Below are positions 13,635-21,159 of a stretch of DNA of 38,263 nucleotides, in pieces; position 1 is the first letter of the stretch, and each line of letters opens with the position of its first letter. Below the pieces are notes generated by a model. That model was given only the letters and a program-made list of their open reading frames with translations. It was not told the DNA's origin and made no database searches. A program made the translations under genes and the position numbers. This stretch comes from Acidobacteriota bacterium (GTDB lineage Bacteria > Acidobacteriota > Thermoanaerobaculia > Gp7-AA8), in assembly GCA_003223645.1 (NCBI GenBank), contig QHVT01000014.1, positions 1 to 38,263 on the forward strand, read 5' to 3'.

Positions 13635-15776
13635 ATGGGACGGAAATCACGACTTCGGCAGGAGCGAAGAACGGGAGAGCCGGCGCGAGAGAAGCCGCGC
13701 GTTGAAAAAACGGCAGTCCCGCCGGCCGACCGCAAGCCGATTCTCATCGCCTGCGCGCTCCTCGTCGTCGCCATCGCGATCGCGTTCGCGCGCGTGCGCT
13801 CGCAGGACTACATCACGCTCGACGATCCCGAGTACGTCACCGCGAACAGCACCGTGAAGAATGGCCTCAGCGCGGACGGCATCGGCTGGGCCTTCACCGC
13901 CTTCCACTCCGCGAACTGGCATCCGCTGACGTGGATCACGCACATGCTCGACGTCCAGCTCTTCGGCGTCAGCGCGCCCGCGGAAAAACTCGTGAACGTG
14001 GCGATGCACGCGGGCGCCGCGATTTTTCTGTTGCTCTTTCTCGTCCGCGCGACCGGCGCGCTCTGGCCGTCGGCGATGGTCGCCGCGCTCTTCGCGCTCC
14101 ATCCGACGCGCGTCGAGTCGGTGGCCTGGGTCTCCGAACGAAAAGACGTGCTCAGCGCGCTGCTGTTCTTCCTCGCGCTCTATCTCTACGTTCGAGGAGT
14201 GGTGCGCGCCTCCGGCGCGCCTTCGGGCGGGGGCGCGCTGGGGGCACGCACCACTCCGATGATCTGGGTCGCGGTCGTCTTCGCGCTCGCGCTGATGGCG
14301 AAGCCGTCGGTCATCACGCTGCCGTTCGTCCTCCTGCTGCTCGACTGGTGGCCGTTGCGCCGCTTCGAGCGCACGCCGCTGTCGCAACTCCTGCTCGAGA
14401 AAGTGCCGCTCTTCGCGCTGACGCTCGTCTCGATCATCCTCACGCTGCGCGCGCAGACGGAGGCGATCGTGCAGACGTCGCTCTCCTCGCGCATCGAGAA
14501 CGCGATCATCGCCTACGCCGACTACCTGCGCATGCTCGTCTGGCCGGCGGGACTGGCGATCTTCTATCCCACGCCGGCATCGGTTCCCGTCGCGACGCTC
14601 CTCATCGCGCTGGTTGTGCTCATCGCGATCACCGCACTCGTCATTCGCTACGCGCGCCGTTTTCCGTACCTTGTTGTCGGGTGGTTCTGGTACCTCGGAA
14701 CCCTGGTCCCGATGTCCGGCATCGTCAAAGCCGGCATTCAATGGATCGCGGATCGCTACACCTACATTTCATACGTGGGCTTGTTCATTGCGATCGTCTG
14801 GGGCGTGAAAGAAATCGTGGAGCGGCGTCCGCAGCTCACGCGCCCGTTGGCTGCTGTCGCGATCGCGATCATCGCGGCGTTCGGCATCGCGACGTTTGTG
14901 CAGGCCGGCTACTGGAAGGACGCGCAGACGCTGTTCTCGCGCACGATCGCCGTCACGTCGAACAATCCGGTCGCCGAAGCGAATCTGGCGATGATTTTGT
15001 TCGACCGCGACAAGCCGAAGGAGGCGCTGCCGCACATCCGCGCGTCGGTCGCCGCCGATCCGTCGATCGCCAGCTCGCAGTACACGCTCGGCCGCGTGCT
15101 CGACGCCACCGGCGACCGCGCCGGCGCGGAGCAGGCGCTGCGCAAGGCGATCGCGCTCGACGCATCGTTCGCCGGCCCGTATCGCACGCTCGCCGATCTG
15201 CAAATGAAGGCCGGCAACAAGGACGAGGCGCTGCACCTCTTGACGAGAGCGAGTGAGCTCGACGGAGGCGATCCGGCGACGCGCGCGCAACTCGCGGCGG
15301 CGCGCGGCGACCTCAACGCCGCGCTCTCCGATTACGCCGCCGCGGTCGCCGCGTCGCCGAATGATGCGAACCTCCGCAACGACTACGCGACGATGCTCGC
15401 GCGCCAGCAGCGCGATCAGGAAGCGCTCAACGAGTTCAACGAAGTGCTGCGCCTCCGCCCCGATCACTACTTCGCGCACATGAACAGCGGCGCGCTCCTC
15501 CGCCGCCTCGGACGCGAGAACGAAGCGATCGAGCATTTCGCGAAAGCCACGTTTCTCCGTCCGGCGTCGCCCGATCCGCACGTCTATCTCGCGCTCATCC
15601 TCGCCGTGCGCGGCGAGCAGGCGCGCGCGATCTCGGAGATCGACACGGCGATGAAACTCGACGCCGTCGAAGCGAACCGCTACTTCTCCGAGCTCGTGCG
15701 CCTCCCTCCGCAAAACAACAATCTCGCAAGCTATCGCGCCGTGCTGCAGCAGCAGCTCGCGGCGAAACCGAAATGA
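13635..15776 (+). CDS. GT-C-like membrane protein with C-terminal TPR repeats
   Basis: This is a 713-residue inner-membrane protein. The ATG at 13635 is chosen because the in-frame extension to 13527 overlaps the divergent gene. A basic N-terminus precedes TM1 (about 34-50). The first periplasmic loop carries YITLDDPEYVTAN (acidic pair of GT-C enzymes) and ANWHPLTWITHMLD; a later loop has HPTRVESVAWVSERKDV. About ten helices follow (to about residue 425), then about seven TPR-like repeats (from NPVAEANLAMILFDRDKPKE to the end). The layout matches the TMTC/DUF1736-like family of membrane-TPR proteins, some of which are polyprenyl-phosphate-sugar-dependent transferases. A 62-bp palindrome (14196-14257) encodes a cytoplasmic or periplasmic loop segment. 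The stop overlaps the start of the carbamoyltransferase gene (ATGA), so the two are translationally coupled. Confidence 0.82.
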   Translation: MGRKSRLRQERRTGEPAREKPRVEKTAVPPADRKPILIACALLVVAIAIAFARVRSQDYITLDDPEYVTANSTVKNGLSADGIGWAFTAFHSANWHPLTWITHMLDVQLFGVSAPAEKLVNVAMHAGAAIFLLLFLVRATGALWPSAMVAALFALHPTRVESVAWVSERKDVLSALLFFLALYLYVRGVVRASGAPSGGGALGARTTPMIWVAVVFALALMAKPSVITLPFVLLLLDWWPLRRFERTPLSQLLLEKVPLFALTLVSIILTLRAQTEAIVQTSLSSRIENAIIAYADYLRMLVWPAGLAIFYPTPASVPVATLLIALVVLIAITALVIRYARRFPYLVVGWFWYLGTLVPMSGIVKAGIQWIADRYTYISYVGLFIAIVWGVKEIVERRPQLTRPLAAVAIAIIAAFGIATFVQAGYWKDAQTLFSRTIAVTSNNPVAEANLAMILFDRDKPKEALPHIRASVAADPSIASSQYTLGRVLDATGDRAGAEQALRKAIALDASFAGPYRTLADLQMKAGNKDEALHLLTRASELDGGDPATRAQLAAARGDLNAALSDYAAAVAASPNDANLRNDYATMLARQQRDQEALNEFNEVLRLRPDHYFAHMNSGALLRRLGRENEAIEHFAKATFLRPASPDPHVYLALILAVRGEQARAISEIDTAMKLDAVEANRYFSELVRLPPQNNNLASYRAVLQQQLAAKPK
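14196..14257. repeat. 26-bp-arm palindrome inside the GT-C/TPR gene
   Basis: The left arm 14196-14221 (GGAGTGGTGCGCGCCTCCGG, then CGCGCC) and the right arm 14232-14257 match as reverse complements at 23 of 26 positions, with a 10-bp loop. It is read in frame as VVRASGAPSGGGALGARTTP in the loop after a transmembrane helix, where relatives have a short connector. Confidence 0.85.
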
Positions 15777-17515
15777 TCATTCTCGGACTCAACGCGCATC
15801 ACGCCGACGCGTCAGCGGCGATCATCGCCGACGGAAAGCTCGTCGCCGCCGCGGAGGAAGAACGCTTCCGCCGCATCAAACACTGGGCGGGCTTTCCGAG
15901 CGCTGCGATCGAGTACTGCCTGAAGGAAGCAGGCGTCGCGCTGAACGACGTCGATCACATCGCCGTCAATCGCGATCCGAACGCGCGCCTCTTCCAGCGC
16001 GCGAAGTTCATGCTGGCGAAGCGCCCGTCGATCGGCGCGATCAAGCGGCGTCTCGCGAACCGCGCGAAGATTCGAGACCTCCGCACCGAGCTCGTCGAGA
16101 CGTTCCGCCTCGACTCGCTGAAGCCGCGGCTGCATCATGTCGAGCACCACCGCGCGCATCTCGCGTCCGCGTTTTTCGTCGCGCCGTTCGACGAAGCGGC
16201 GCTGTTGTCGATCGACGGCTTCGGCGATTTCGTCAGCTCGATGTGGGGCGTCGCTCGCGGCAATCACATCGAGGTCCTGGGCGAGATCGGTTTCCCTCAC
16301 TCGCTCGGCATCTTCTACACCGCCATGACGCAATACCTCGGCTTCCCGCACTACGGCGACGAGTACAAGGTGATGGGACTCGCGCCGTACGGACAGCCGC
16401 GGTTCATGGACGAGATGCGCGACATCGTGCATGTCGCCAACGGCCGCTTCGCGCTCAATACCGACTACTTCACGCATCACTCTGCCGGTCTCGAGATGGT
16501 GTGGCAGGGCGGCTCGCCGGTGATCGGTCCGGTGTACTCGGAGAAACTGATCGAAAAGCTCGGCCCCGCGCGCGCGCCGCAGGACCCGATGGAGCAGCGC
16601 CACAACGATCTTGCCGCGTCGATGCAGGCGATGTTCGAGGAGGCATATTTCGCGCTCGCGAACAGTCTCTTCGAAAAAACGAAAGTGCCGAACCTCTGCC
16701 TCGCCGGCGGCTGCGGCTACAACAGCGTTGCGAACGGCCTGCTGTTCGACCGCTCGCCGTATCGCCAGCAGTACATCCAGGCCGCGGCCGGCGACGCCGG
16801 CGGCGCGATCGGCGCGGCGTATTGGGTGTGGAACGAGACGCTGCATCAGCCGCGCTCGTTCGTGATGGACCACGCGTACTGGGGACCGCAATACAGCGAC
16901 GGCGACGTCGACAAAGCAGTGCTCGCACGCCAGGCCGACCTCGACGAAGCGAAATGCGTTTTGCACCGCGTGCAAAACGAGCGCGATCTGTGCGCGCGCA
17001 CGGCGCAGCAGATCGCGGCCGGCAACGTCGTCGGCTGGTTTCAGGGAAGGATGGAGTGGGGCCCGCGCGCGCTGGGCAATCGCTCGATCGTCTGCGACCC
17101 GCGCCGCGCCGACATGAAGAACATCCTCAACGCGAAGATCAAGCGCCGCGAGTCGTTCCGTCCGTTCGCGCCGTCAATCCTGCGCGAGACCGTCGGCGAG
17201 TGGTTCGAGACCGACTACGATGTCCCGTTCATGCTGCAGGTCTACCAGATCCGCGAAGAAAAACGCGCGCAAATCCCGGCGGTGACGCACGTGAACGGAT
17301 CGGGACGACTGCAGTCCGTGACCGAATCGCAGAACGCGCGCTACTACCACCTCATCGAAGCCTTCCGCGACCTCACCGGCATCCCGATCGTGCTGAACAC
17401 GTCGTTCAACGAAAACGAGCCGGTCGTGAACACCCCCCACGAAGCGCTCGACTGTTTTCTGCGGACGAAGATGGACCTGCTGGTCATGGGGGACCTGATG
17501 ATTCAGAGACCCTGA
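15773..17515 (+). CDS. NodU/CmcH-family carbamoyltransferase
   Basis: This 580-residue cytoplasmic enzyme transfers a carbamoyl group from carbamoyl phosphate (through an adenylate intermediate in the family) to a hydroxyl of a sugar or other substrate. The N-terminal TsaD-like domain shows GLNAHHADASAAII (5-18), EEERFRRIKH, the metal-binding HHVEHHRAHLASAF (about 121-134), SIDGFGDF and GDEYKVMGLAPYG (about 196-208). The GGCGYNSVANG segment (about 312-322) follows. The C-terminal carbamoyltransferase domain shows GRMEWGPRALGNRSI (about 424-438), RRESFRPFAPSIL and NTSFNENEPVVNTP (about 543-556). Length and motifs are complete. It is coupled by ATGA to the GT-C/TPR gene. In this context it probably carbamoylates a sugar of the polymer, a modification known from Nod factors and some lipopolysaccharides; the substrate is inference. 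Confidence 0.93.
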   Translation: MIILGLNAHHADASAAIIADGKLVAAAEEERFRRIKHWAGFPSAAIEYCLKEAGVALNDVDHIAVNRDPNARLFQRAKFMLAKRPSIGAIKRRLANRAKIRDLRTELVETFRLDSLKPRLHHVEHHRAHLASAFFVAPFDEAALLSIDGFGDFVSSMWGVARGNHIEVLGEIGFPHSLGIFYTAMTQYLGFPHYGDEYKVMGLAPYGQPRFMDEMRDIVHVANGRFALNTDYFTHHSAGLEMVWQGGSPVIGPVYSEKLIEKLGPARAPQDPMEQRHNDLAASMQAMFEEAYFALANSLFEKTKVPNLCLAGGCGYNSVANGLLFDRSPYRQQYIQAAAGDAGGAIGAAYWVWNETLHQPRSFVMDHAYWGPQYSDGDVDKAVLARQADLDEAKCVLHRVQNERDLCARTAQQIAAGNVVGWFQGRMEWGPRALGNRSIVCDPRRADMKNILNAKIKRRESFRPFAPSILRETVGEWFETDYDVPFMLQVYQIREEKRAQIPAVTHVNGSGRLQSVTESQNARYYHLIEAFRDLTGIPIVLNTSFNENEPVVNTPHEALDCFLRTKMDLLVMGDLMIQRP

Positions 17516-17517
17516 AC

Positions 17518-17616
17518 GCAGAAAGCAGAAAGCAGAAAGCAGAAGGCAGAAGGCAGAAGGAAGAAGTGAGAAAACAACTTCTTCATTCTGCCTTCTGCCT
17601 TCTGCCTTCTGCCTTC
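17518..17616. repeat. Inverted repeat built of GCAGAAA/GCAGAAG heptamers
   Basis: The left arm is a run of GCAGAAA and GCAGAAG heptamers (17518-17560), the loop is around AGTGAGAAAACAACTTCTT, and the right arm is CATTCTGCCTTCTGCCTTC repeats to 17616. It sits between the convergent carbamoyltransferase and GT2 genes and could end both transcripts. Its right arm supplies the last codons of the GT2 gene (tail KAEGRRQKAE). Confidence 0.9.
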
Positions 17617-18359
17617 ATCAACTCCCGCGACAAAATCACTTCCGCCACAAACCGCTCCCACGTGTATCGCAGCCCGGCAACTCCATCGAGGATCAGTCCC
17701 TTCACGAACAGCGTGTGAAAGAGCACCGCGAGCGGCGCGATCACGATCAGCTTGCGAATGCGCGCCGCGAAGTTGAGGGTGTGTGGATCGGCGGTGCGCA
17801 GTTTCTCGGCTTCCTGGCGCATGTATTTTTTTTGACGCTCGACGAATCGCGCGAAGCTTTTACGGTCGTCGTGAACGACGCGCGTCTCGAGGTCGCCTAT
17901 GTCGCCTTCGGCTAGCACGCGATGCGCGTGGCCGTCCTGCCAAACTCTCGCATGCTCGTGATGCAGGAGCACGATGCGCGGCGGATAGAGCGACGCGCGC
18001 AGCGGTTTGCCGTTGACGGCGTACGTGAAGGCGGCGCGATACGCGCGCACATTCGGAGGAGGAGTGAGTGCGCGCAGTTCGTCTGCGAATGCGGGCGAGA
18101 GAATGTAATCGGCGTCGAGCAGTAACACCCACGGCGTGCGCGCCTGCGCGATGCCGAAGTTGCTCTGCGCGGCGAGGGAGTCCATCCCGCGCTCGACGAT
18201 GCGCACGTTCACGAAGCAGCGCGCGATGGCGAGTGTGGCGTCCGTGGATCCGCTGTCGACCAGCACGACCTCGCGCGCCCAGGCGAGGCCGGCGAGCGAG
18301 CGCTCGATGTTCGCTTCCTCGTTGTAGGTGAGGATTACGGGCGTGATGATGTCGAGCAT
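17583..18359 (-). CDS. GT2 glycosyltransferase, WaaE/KdtX-like
   Basis: This is a 258-residue inverting GT-A glycosyltransferase. It starts at the ATG at 18359 (MLDIITPVILTYNEEANIER), since the 14 extra residues from 18401 lie deep inside the upstream gene. Visible motifs are VILTYNEEANIERSL (8-22), VVLVDSGSTDAT, the DXD-type LLLDADY (about 93-99), and the WQDGHAHRVL then HDDRKSFARFVERQKKYMRQ region typical of WaaE-like lipopolysaccharide beta-glucosyltransferases. A hydrophobic C-terminal stretch (IVIAPLAVLFHTLFVKGLIL) suggests membrane association. The last ten residues come from the adjacent heptamer repeat. The start overlaps the end of the upstream GT4 gene by 25 bp. Confidence 0.87.
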   Translation of the reverse strand: MLDIITPVILTYNEEANIERSLAGLAWAREVVLVDSGSTDATLAIARCFVNVRIVERGMDSLAAQSNFGIAQARTPWVLLLDADYILSPAFADELRALTPPPNVRAYRAAFTYAVNGKPLRASLYPPRIVLLHHEHARVWQDGHAHRVLAEGDIGDLETRVVHDDRKSFARFVERQKKYMRQEAEKLRTADPHTLNFAARIRKLIVIAPLAVLFHTLFVKGLILDGVAGLRYTWERFVAEVILSRELMKAEGRRQKAE

Positions 18360-19441
18360 CGTCGATACGCCTCTTCCATCTGCGCCGCCACGCGCGGCCA
18401 CGTAAAGTTCGATTCCACCAACGCGCGTCCGTTGCGTCCCATCTCCGCCCGACGCTCGCGGTCCCGGAGCAGCGACGCAAGCTCGTCAACCGTCGTGATG
18501 CCGGCATTCGCGCGCACGACGTCGTCCGCGAGTCCAACCGAAGGCGAGAGCACGACCGGCGTCTCCATCATGAGCGCCTCGAGCGCGGCATTCCCGAAAT
18601 TCTCCGACATCGACAGCAGCACGAACAGCGTCGCGCGCGCGAGCAGCTCCCACTTCGCTGCGCCGTACACCGGCCCCGCAAACTCGACGCGATCGGCAAC
18701 ATGCAATCGTTCTGCGAGCGCGCGGAGTTGCGGCGTCAGGTTCTCTTCGTCGTTGCCGGCGATGATCAGCTTCGCGTCGATGCGCGGCAGCAGCTCGATC
18801 GCGCGATCGAGTCCCTTCTTCCAGTTGATGCGTCCGAGAAAAACGAGCGTGTTCTCATCGCGCGCGACGTCCGGCCGCGGCACGAGATCGATTCCGTTCG
18901 GCACGACGAACGGCGACGGCAGCGGAATGCCCGTCCGCTTCGCGTCTTCCTCTTCGATCGCCGACGTGAAGTGAATCGCCGACGCGCGAGCGAAGTTGCG
19001 CCGCTCGATCGTCGCCAGCCATGCGCGCTTCACGACGCGGCTCTTGCGCGCGATCAGCTCCGGCACGAGCATCCCGCGCGGCGAGATCACGAACGGAACG
19101 TTTGCGCGCCGCGCCGCGCGCGCGGCCGCGTAGCCGGGCCAGAGCCAGATCGCGTGGCTGTGCACGAGCTCGTGATCGATCGAGCGCAGCGCGCGGCGCA
19201 TCGCCGGCGACCAATACAAGCGCGGCATCGGCGACGGAAAGTAATGGACGCGCACGCCGTCGAGGTCCACGGGCGTCGCGGTCGGAACGTCAAGCACTCC
19301 GTCGCCGTCGACATTCGTCGTGAAGACGTCGACCTCGTGCCCGCGCTCGCGCAGCGCGCGACAAAGTCCGTGCACCGCCACGATCGGCCCGCCGTAGCGT
19401 CGCGCCGGCAGATATGTCGGAACGACGTGCAGGAGGCGCAT
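18335..19441 (-). CDS. GT4 glycosyltransferase
   Basis: This is a 368-residue GT-B fold retaining glycosyltransferase. It starts at the ATG at 19441 (MRLLHVVPTYLPARRYGGPI); the open frame extends far upstream, but that part is the antisense of a membrane protein and a repeat. The N-terminal domain includes the glycine loop YGGPIVAVHGLCRAL (16-30) and HSHAIWLWPGYAA. The C-terminal domain includes FVVPNGIDLVPRPD, VFLGRINWKKGLDRAIELL, and SENFGNAALEALMMETPVVLS with the catalytic-type E..E spacing. The overlap with the downstream GT2 points to cotranscription. No clear ribosome-binding site. Confidence 0.9.
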   Translation of the reverse strand: MRLLHVVPTYLPARRYGGPIVAVHGLCRALRERGHEVDVFTTNVDGDGVLDVPTATPVDLDGVRVHYFPSPMPRLYWSPAMRRALRSIDHELVHSHAIWLWPGYAAARAARRANVPFVISPRGMLVPELIARKSRVVKRAWLATIERRNFARASAIHFTSAIEEEDAKRTGIPLPSPFVVPNGIDLVPRPDVARDENTLVFLGRINWKKGLDRAIELLPRIDAKLIIAGNDEENLTPQLRALAERLHVADRVEFAGPVYGAAKWELLARATLFVLLSMSENFGNAALEALMMETPVVLSPSVGLADDVVRANAGITTVDELASLLRDRERRAEMGRNGRALVESNFTWPRVAAQMEEAYRRCSTSSRP

Positions 19442-19460
19442 GTGTTTCTGTAGTTTATCC

Positions 19461-19582
19461 TTTGGACTGCGGCAGCTACGCTGCCGCTTTTGCACACCGG
19501 ACACAAAGCGGCGTAGCACAGCGTCTCGCACCACTCCATGTGCATGCTCTCGAAAGCGGTGGCGTAGCCACCGCAGTCCAAA
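19461..19582. repeat. TTTGGACTGCGG palindromic element with internal hairpins
   Basis: The ends TTTGGACTGCGG (19461-19472) and CCGCAGTCCAAA (19571-19582) are exact reverse complements. Inside each end is a further hairpin: GGCAGC-TAC-GCTGCC near the left and GGTGGC-GTA-GCCACC near the right, with a second pair, CGCTTT/AAAGCG, further in. The fold is cloverleaf-like. It fills the gap between the second polymerase-like gene and the GT4 gene, both minus strand. Confidence 0.9.
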
Positions 19583-19587
19583 GAGGG

Positions 19588-20970
19588 TTACGCCGTGACA
19601 GGAACCGCCGCGGGCACGAGCGCGGCCGCTTTCTCCGCCGCCAGCTTTTCGTCGAGCGTCGCGGTCGCGAAGAGAGCGCCGAGGTAGAACGCGGCGGAGA
19701 GTGTGAGCACGGGATCGGAGTAGGCCTGCGCGGACGCCATGAAGTTCGCCATGTTCGCGATCACGATGCCGAAGAGGCCGCAGCGGAGAATCTGCGTCGT
19801 CCCTTCGACGTCGCCGACGGCGCTGATGCGCAGCATCATCCGCATCATCGCGATGACGAGGACGATCACGGCCAGCGCGCCGGGAACGCCCAGCTCGACG
19901 ACGAGCTTGCCCATTCCGCCCTCCTGCCAGCCGAGATCCGTCTCCGTGCCGATGACGTGCCGCACGCCCTGCGTCGCGGCCCCGAGTCCCGCGCCGAAAA
20001 TCCCGTGCTGCTCGATCGATCCGAACGTTCCACCCTCGAGCCGTTCGAATACCTCGGCGCTGCTCGTCCGCGTGCCTTTCGTGTACACGCTCGATTTTTC
20101 GGAGCCGCCGACGAAATAGACGACGCCCATCAGCGCGAGCCCGATCGCGAGGATCGTCGACAGCTGCGCGATGCTGAGCCGCTTGAAGTAGCGCCAGAAA
20201 AACGCCAGCGCGAACGCGAGCACCATGTACACCGCCTTGCGGCGTCCGCTGATGATGCAGTTGAGAAACGCCCAGCCGGTGACGATGATCCACGGCCAGG
20301 CCTTCGTCAGCACGCGCGCGCGCATGGTCATGATGATGCCGATGATCGCCAGCATCGACGCGTGCCAGCCCATGATGTCGGGCGCGCGATAGAAGCCCGA
20401 CAGAATCGGGATCTGCAATCCCGGCAGGTGGCGGATGAAGCCCCACGGCATCGCGACCATGCCGATGGCGCGCGCTTTCACGCCGAGGTACTCGAGCGGC
20501 GTGCCGATGAGCGCGATCGACGTCAGCACGGAGTAGAAGATAAAGAACTTGATCATCTGCTCCTCGCGCGTCAGCCAGGAATAGCCGAGCAGCGTCGCCG
20601 GGATGGGGATGCAGTAGATGAGGAAGCTGATCGCCGGCACCTTCCACATCTCGATGCCGAACGTGGCGACGCCGCGCATCGCCGCGAGGACGAGAAAGAT
20701 GATGACGACGGAGACCGCGCTGTAGACGTTGGGAAAGCGCAACGCGAAGTCGCGCCGGTTGCGATGCAGCGTCGCCGCCGCGGCGATGATGATCACGCCG
20801 TACACCAGGACGACGCTCATCGTCATCGCCGCCGGCGTGCCGGGCGTCATCTTGCGAAACGGGTCCTGCAGCACGCCGCAGACCATCGCGGCGAACCAGC
20901 CGTGCCGCCAGTTGAGCAGCGCGACCATGATCGCGACGAGGAGGATCGCTCCGAAGACGATGAGGATCAT
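19588..20970 (-). CDS. Wzy-like O-antigen polymerase/ligase membrane protein
   Basis: This is a 460-residue integral membrane protein with about ten to eleven hydrophobic segments spread along its length. It has a central periplasmic loop with GFYRAPDIMGWHASMLAI (about 195-212), a short CIISGRRKAVYM segment (about 240) and a large loop (about 290-350) with VFERLEGGTFGSIEQHGIFG and GLGAATQGVRH. The lengths and the G.GLG loop fit the Wzy/WaaL superfamily; sequence similarity to the gene at 9622 is low by eye, so it is not a recent duplicate. Two such proteins in one locus may divide polymerisation and ligation, or serve two glycans. The start ATG at 20970 follows a palindromic element whose arm provides GAGAGG about 11 nt upstream. 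Confidence 0.8.
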   Translation of the reverse strand: MILIVFGAILLVAIMVALLNWRHGWFAAMVCGVLQDPFRKMTPGTPAAMTMSVVLVYGVIIIAAAATLHRNRRDFALRFPNVYSAVSVVIIFLVLAAMRGVATFGIEMWKVPAISFLIYCIPIPATLLGYSWLTREEQMIKFFIFYSVLTSIALIGTPLEYLGVKARAIGMVAMPWGFIRHLPGLQIPILSGFYRAPDIMGWHASMLAIIGIIMTMRARVLTKAWPWIIVTGWAFLNCIISGRRKAVYMVLAFALAFFWRYFKRLSIAQLSTILAIGLALMGVVYFVGGSEKSSVYTKGTRTSSAEVFERLEGGTFGSIEQHGIFGAGLGAATQGVRHVIGTETDLGWQEGGMGKLVVELGVPGALAVIVLVIAMMRMMLRISAVGDVEGTTQILRCGLFGIVIANMANFMASAQAYSDPVLTLSAAFYLGALFATATLDEKLAAEKAAALVPAAVPVTA

Positions 20971-20980
20971 TGCGTTTCGG

Positions 20981-21159
20981 GCCTCTCAGCCTCCTGGCCT
21001 CCAAGCCCCCTCTTCACGTCATCCTGAGCCGCGAAGACGGCGAAGGATCTCAAATGCAGGTTCTTCATATTTTGAGATCCTTCGTCGCGCTTCGCCGACT
21101 CAGGATGACGACTTGCTCAGAGCTCCTAGGAGGCCGGGAGGCTAGGAAGCCCGGAGGCC
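20981..21159. repeat. Nested composite palindrome (GCCTCC outer arms, GTCATCCTGAGC inner element)
   Basis: Outer arms of roughly 8-bp units (GCCTCTCAGCCTCCTGGCCT at 20981-21000 and AGGAGGCCGGGAGGCTAGGA from about 21127) pair imperfectly. Enclosed is a complete GTCATCCTGAGC element (21018-21109; CGTCATCCTGAGCCGCGAAG against TTCGCCGACTCAGGATGACG). The inner element appears to have inserted into the outer one, or the two were assembled sequentially. The right outer arm supplies the last codons and the stop of the GT2 gene at 21142. Confidence 0.85.

Noticed and set aside
18335-21004. 889-residue fusion of a basic N-terminal region with a GT4
   Set aside because: The N-terminal ~520 residues are a shadow frame of the Wzy-like gene and the palindromic element. 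The GT4 has its own ATG at 19441.
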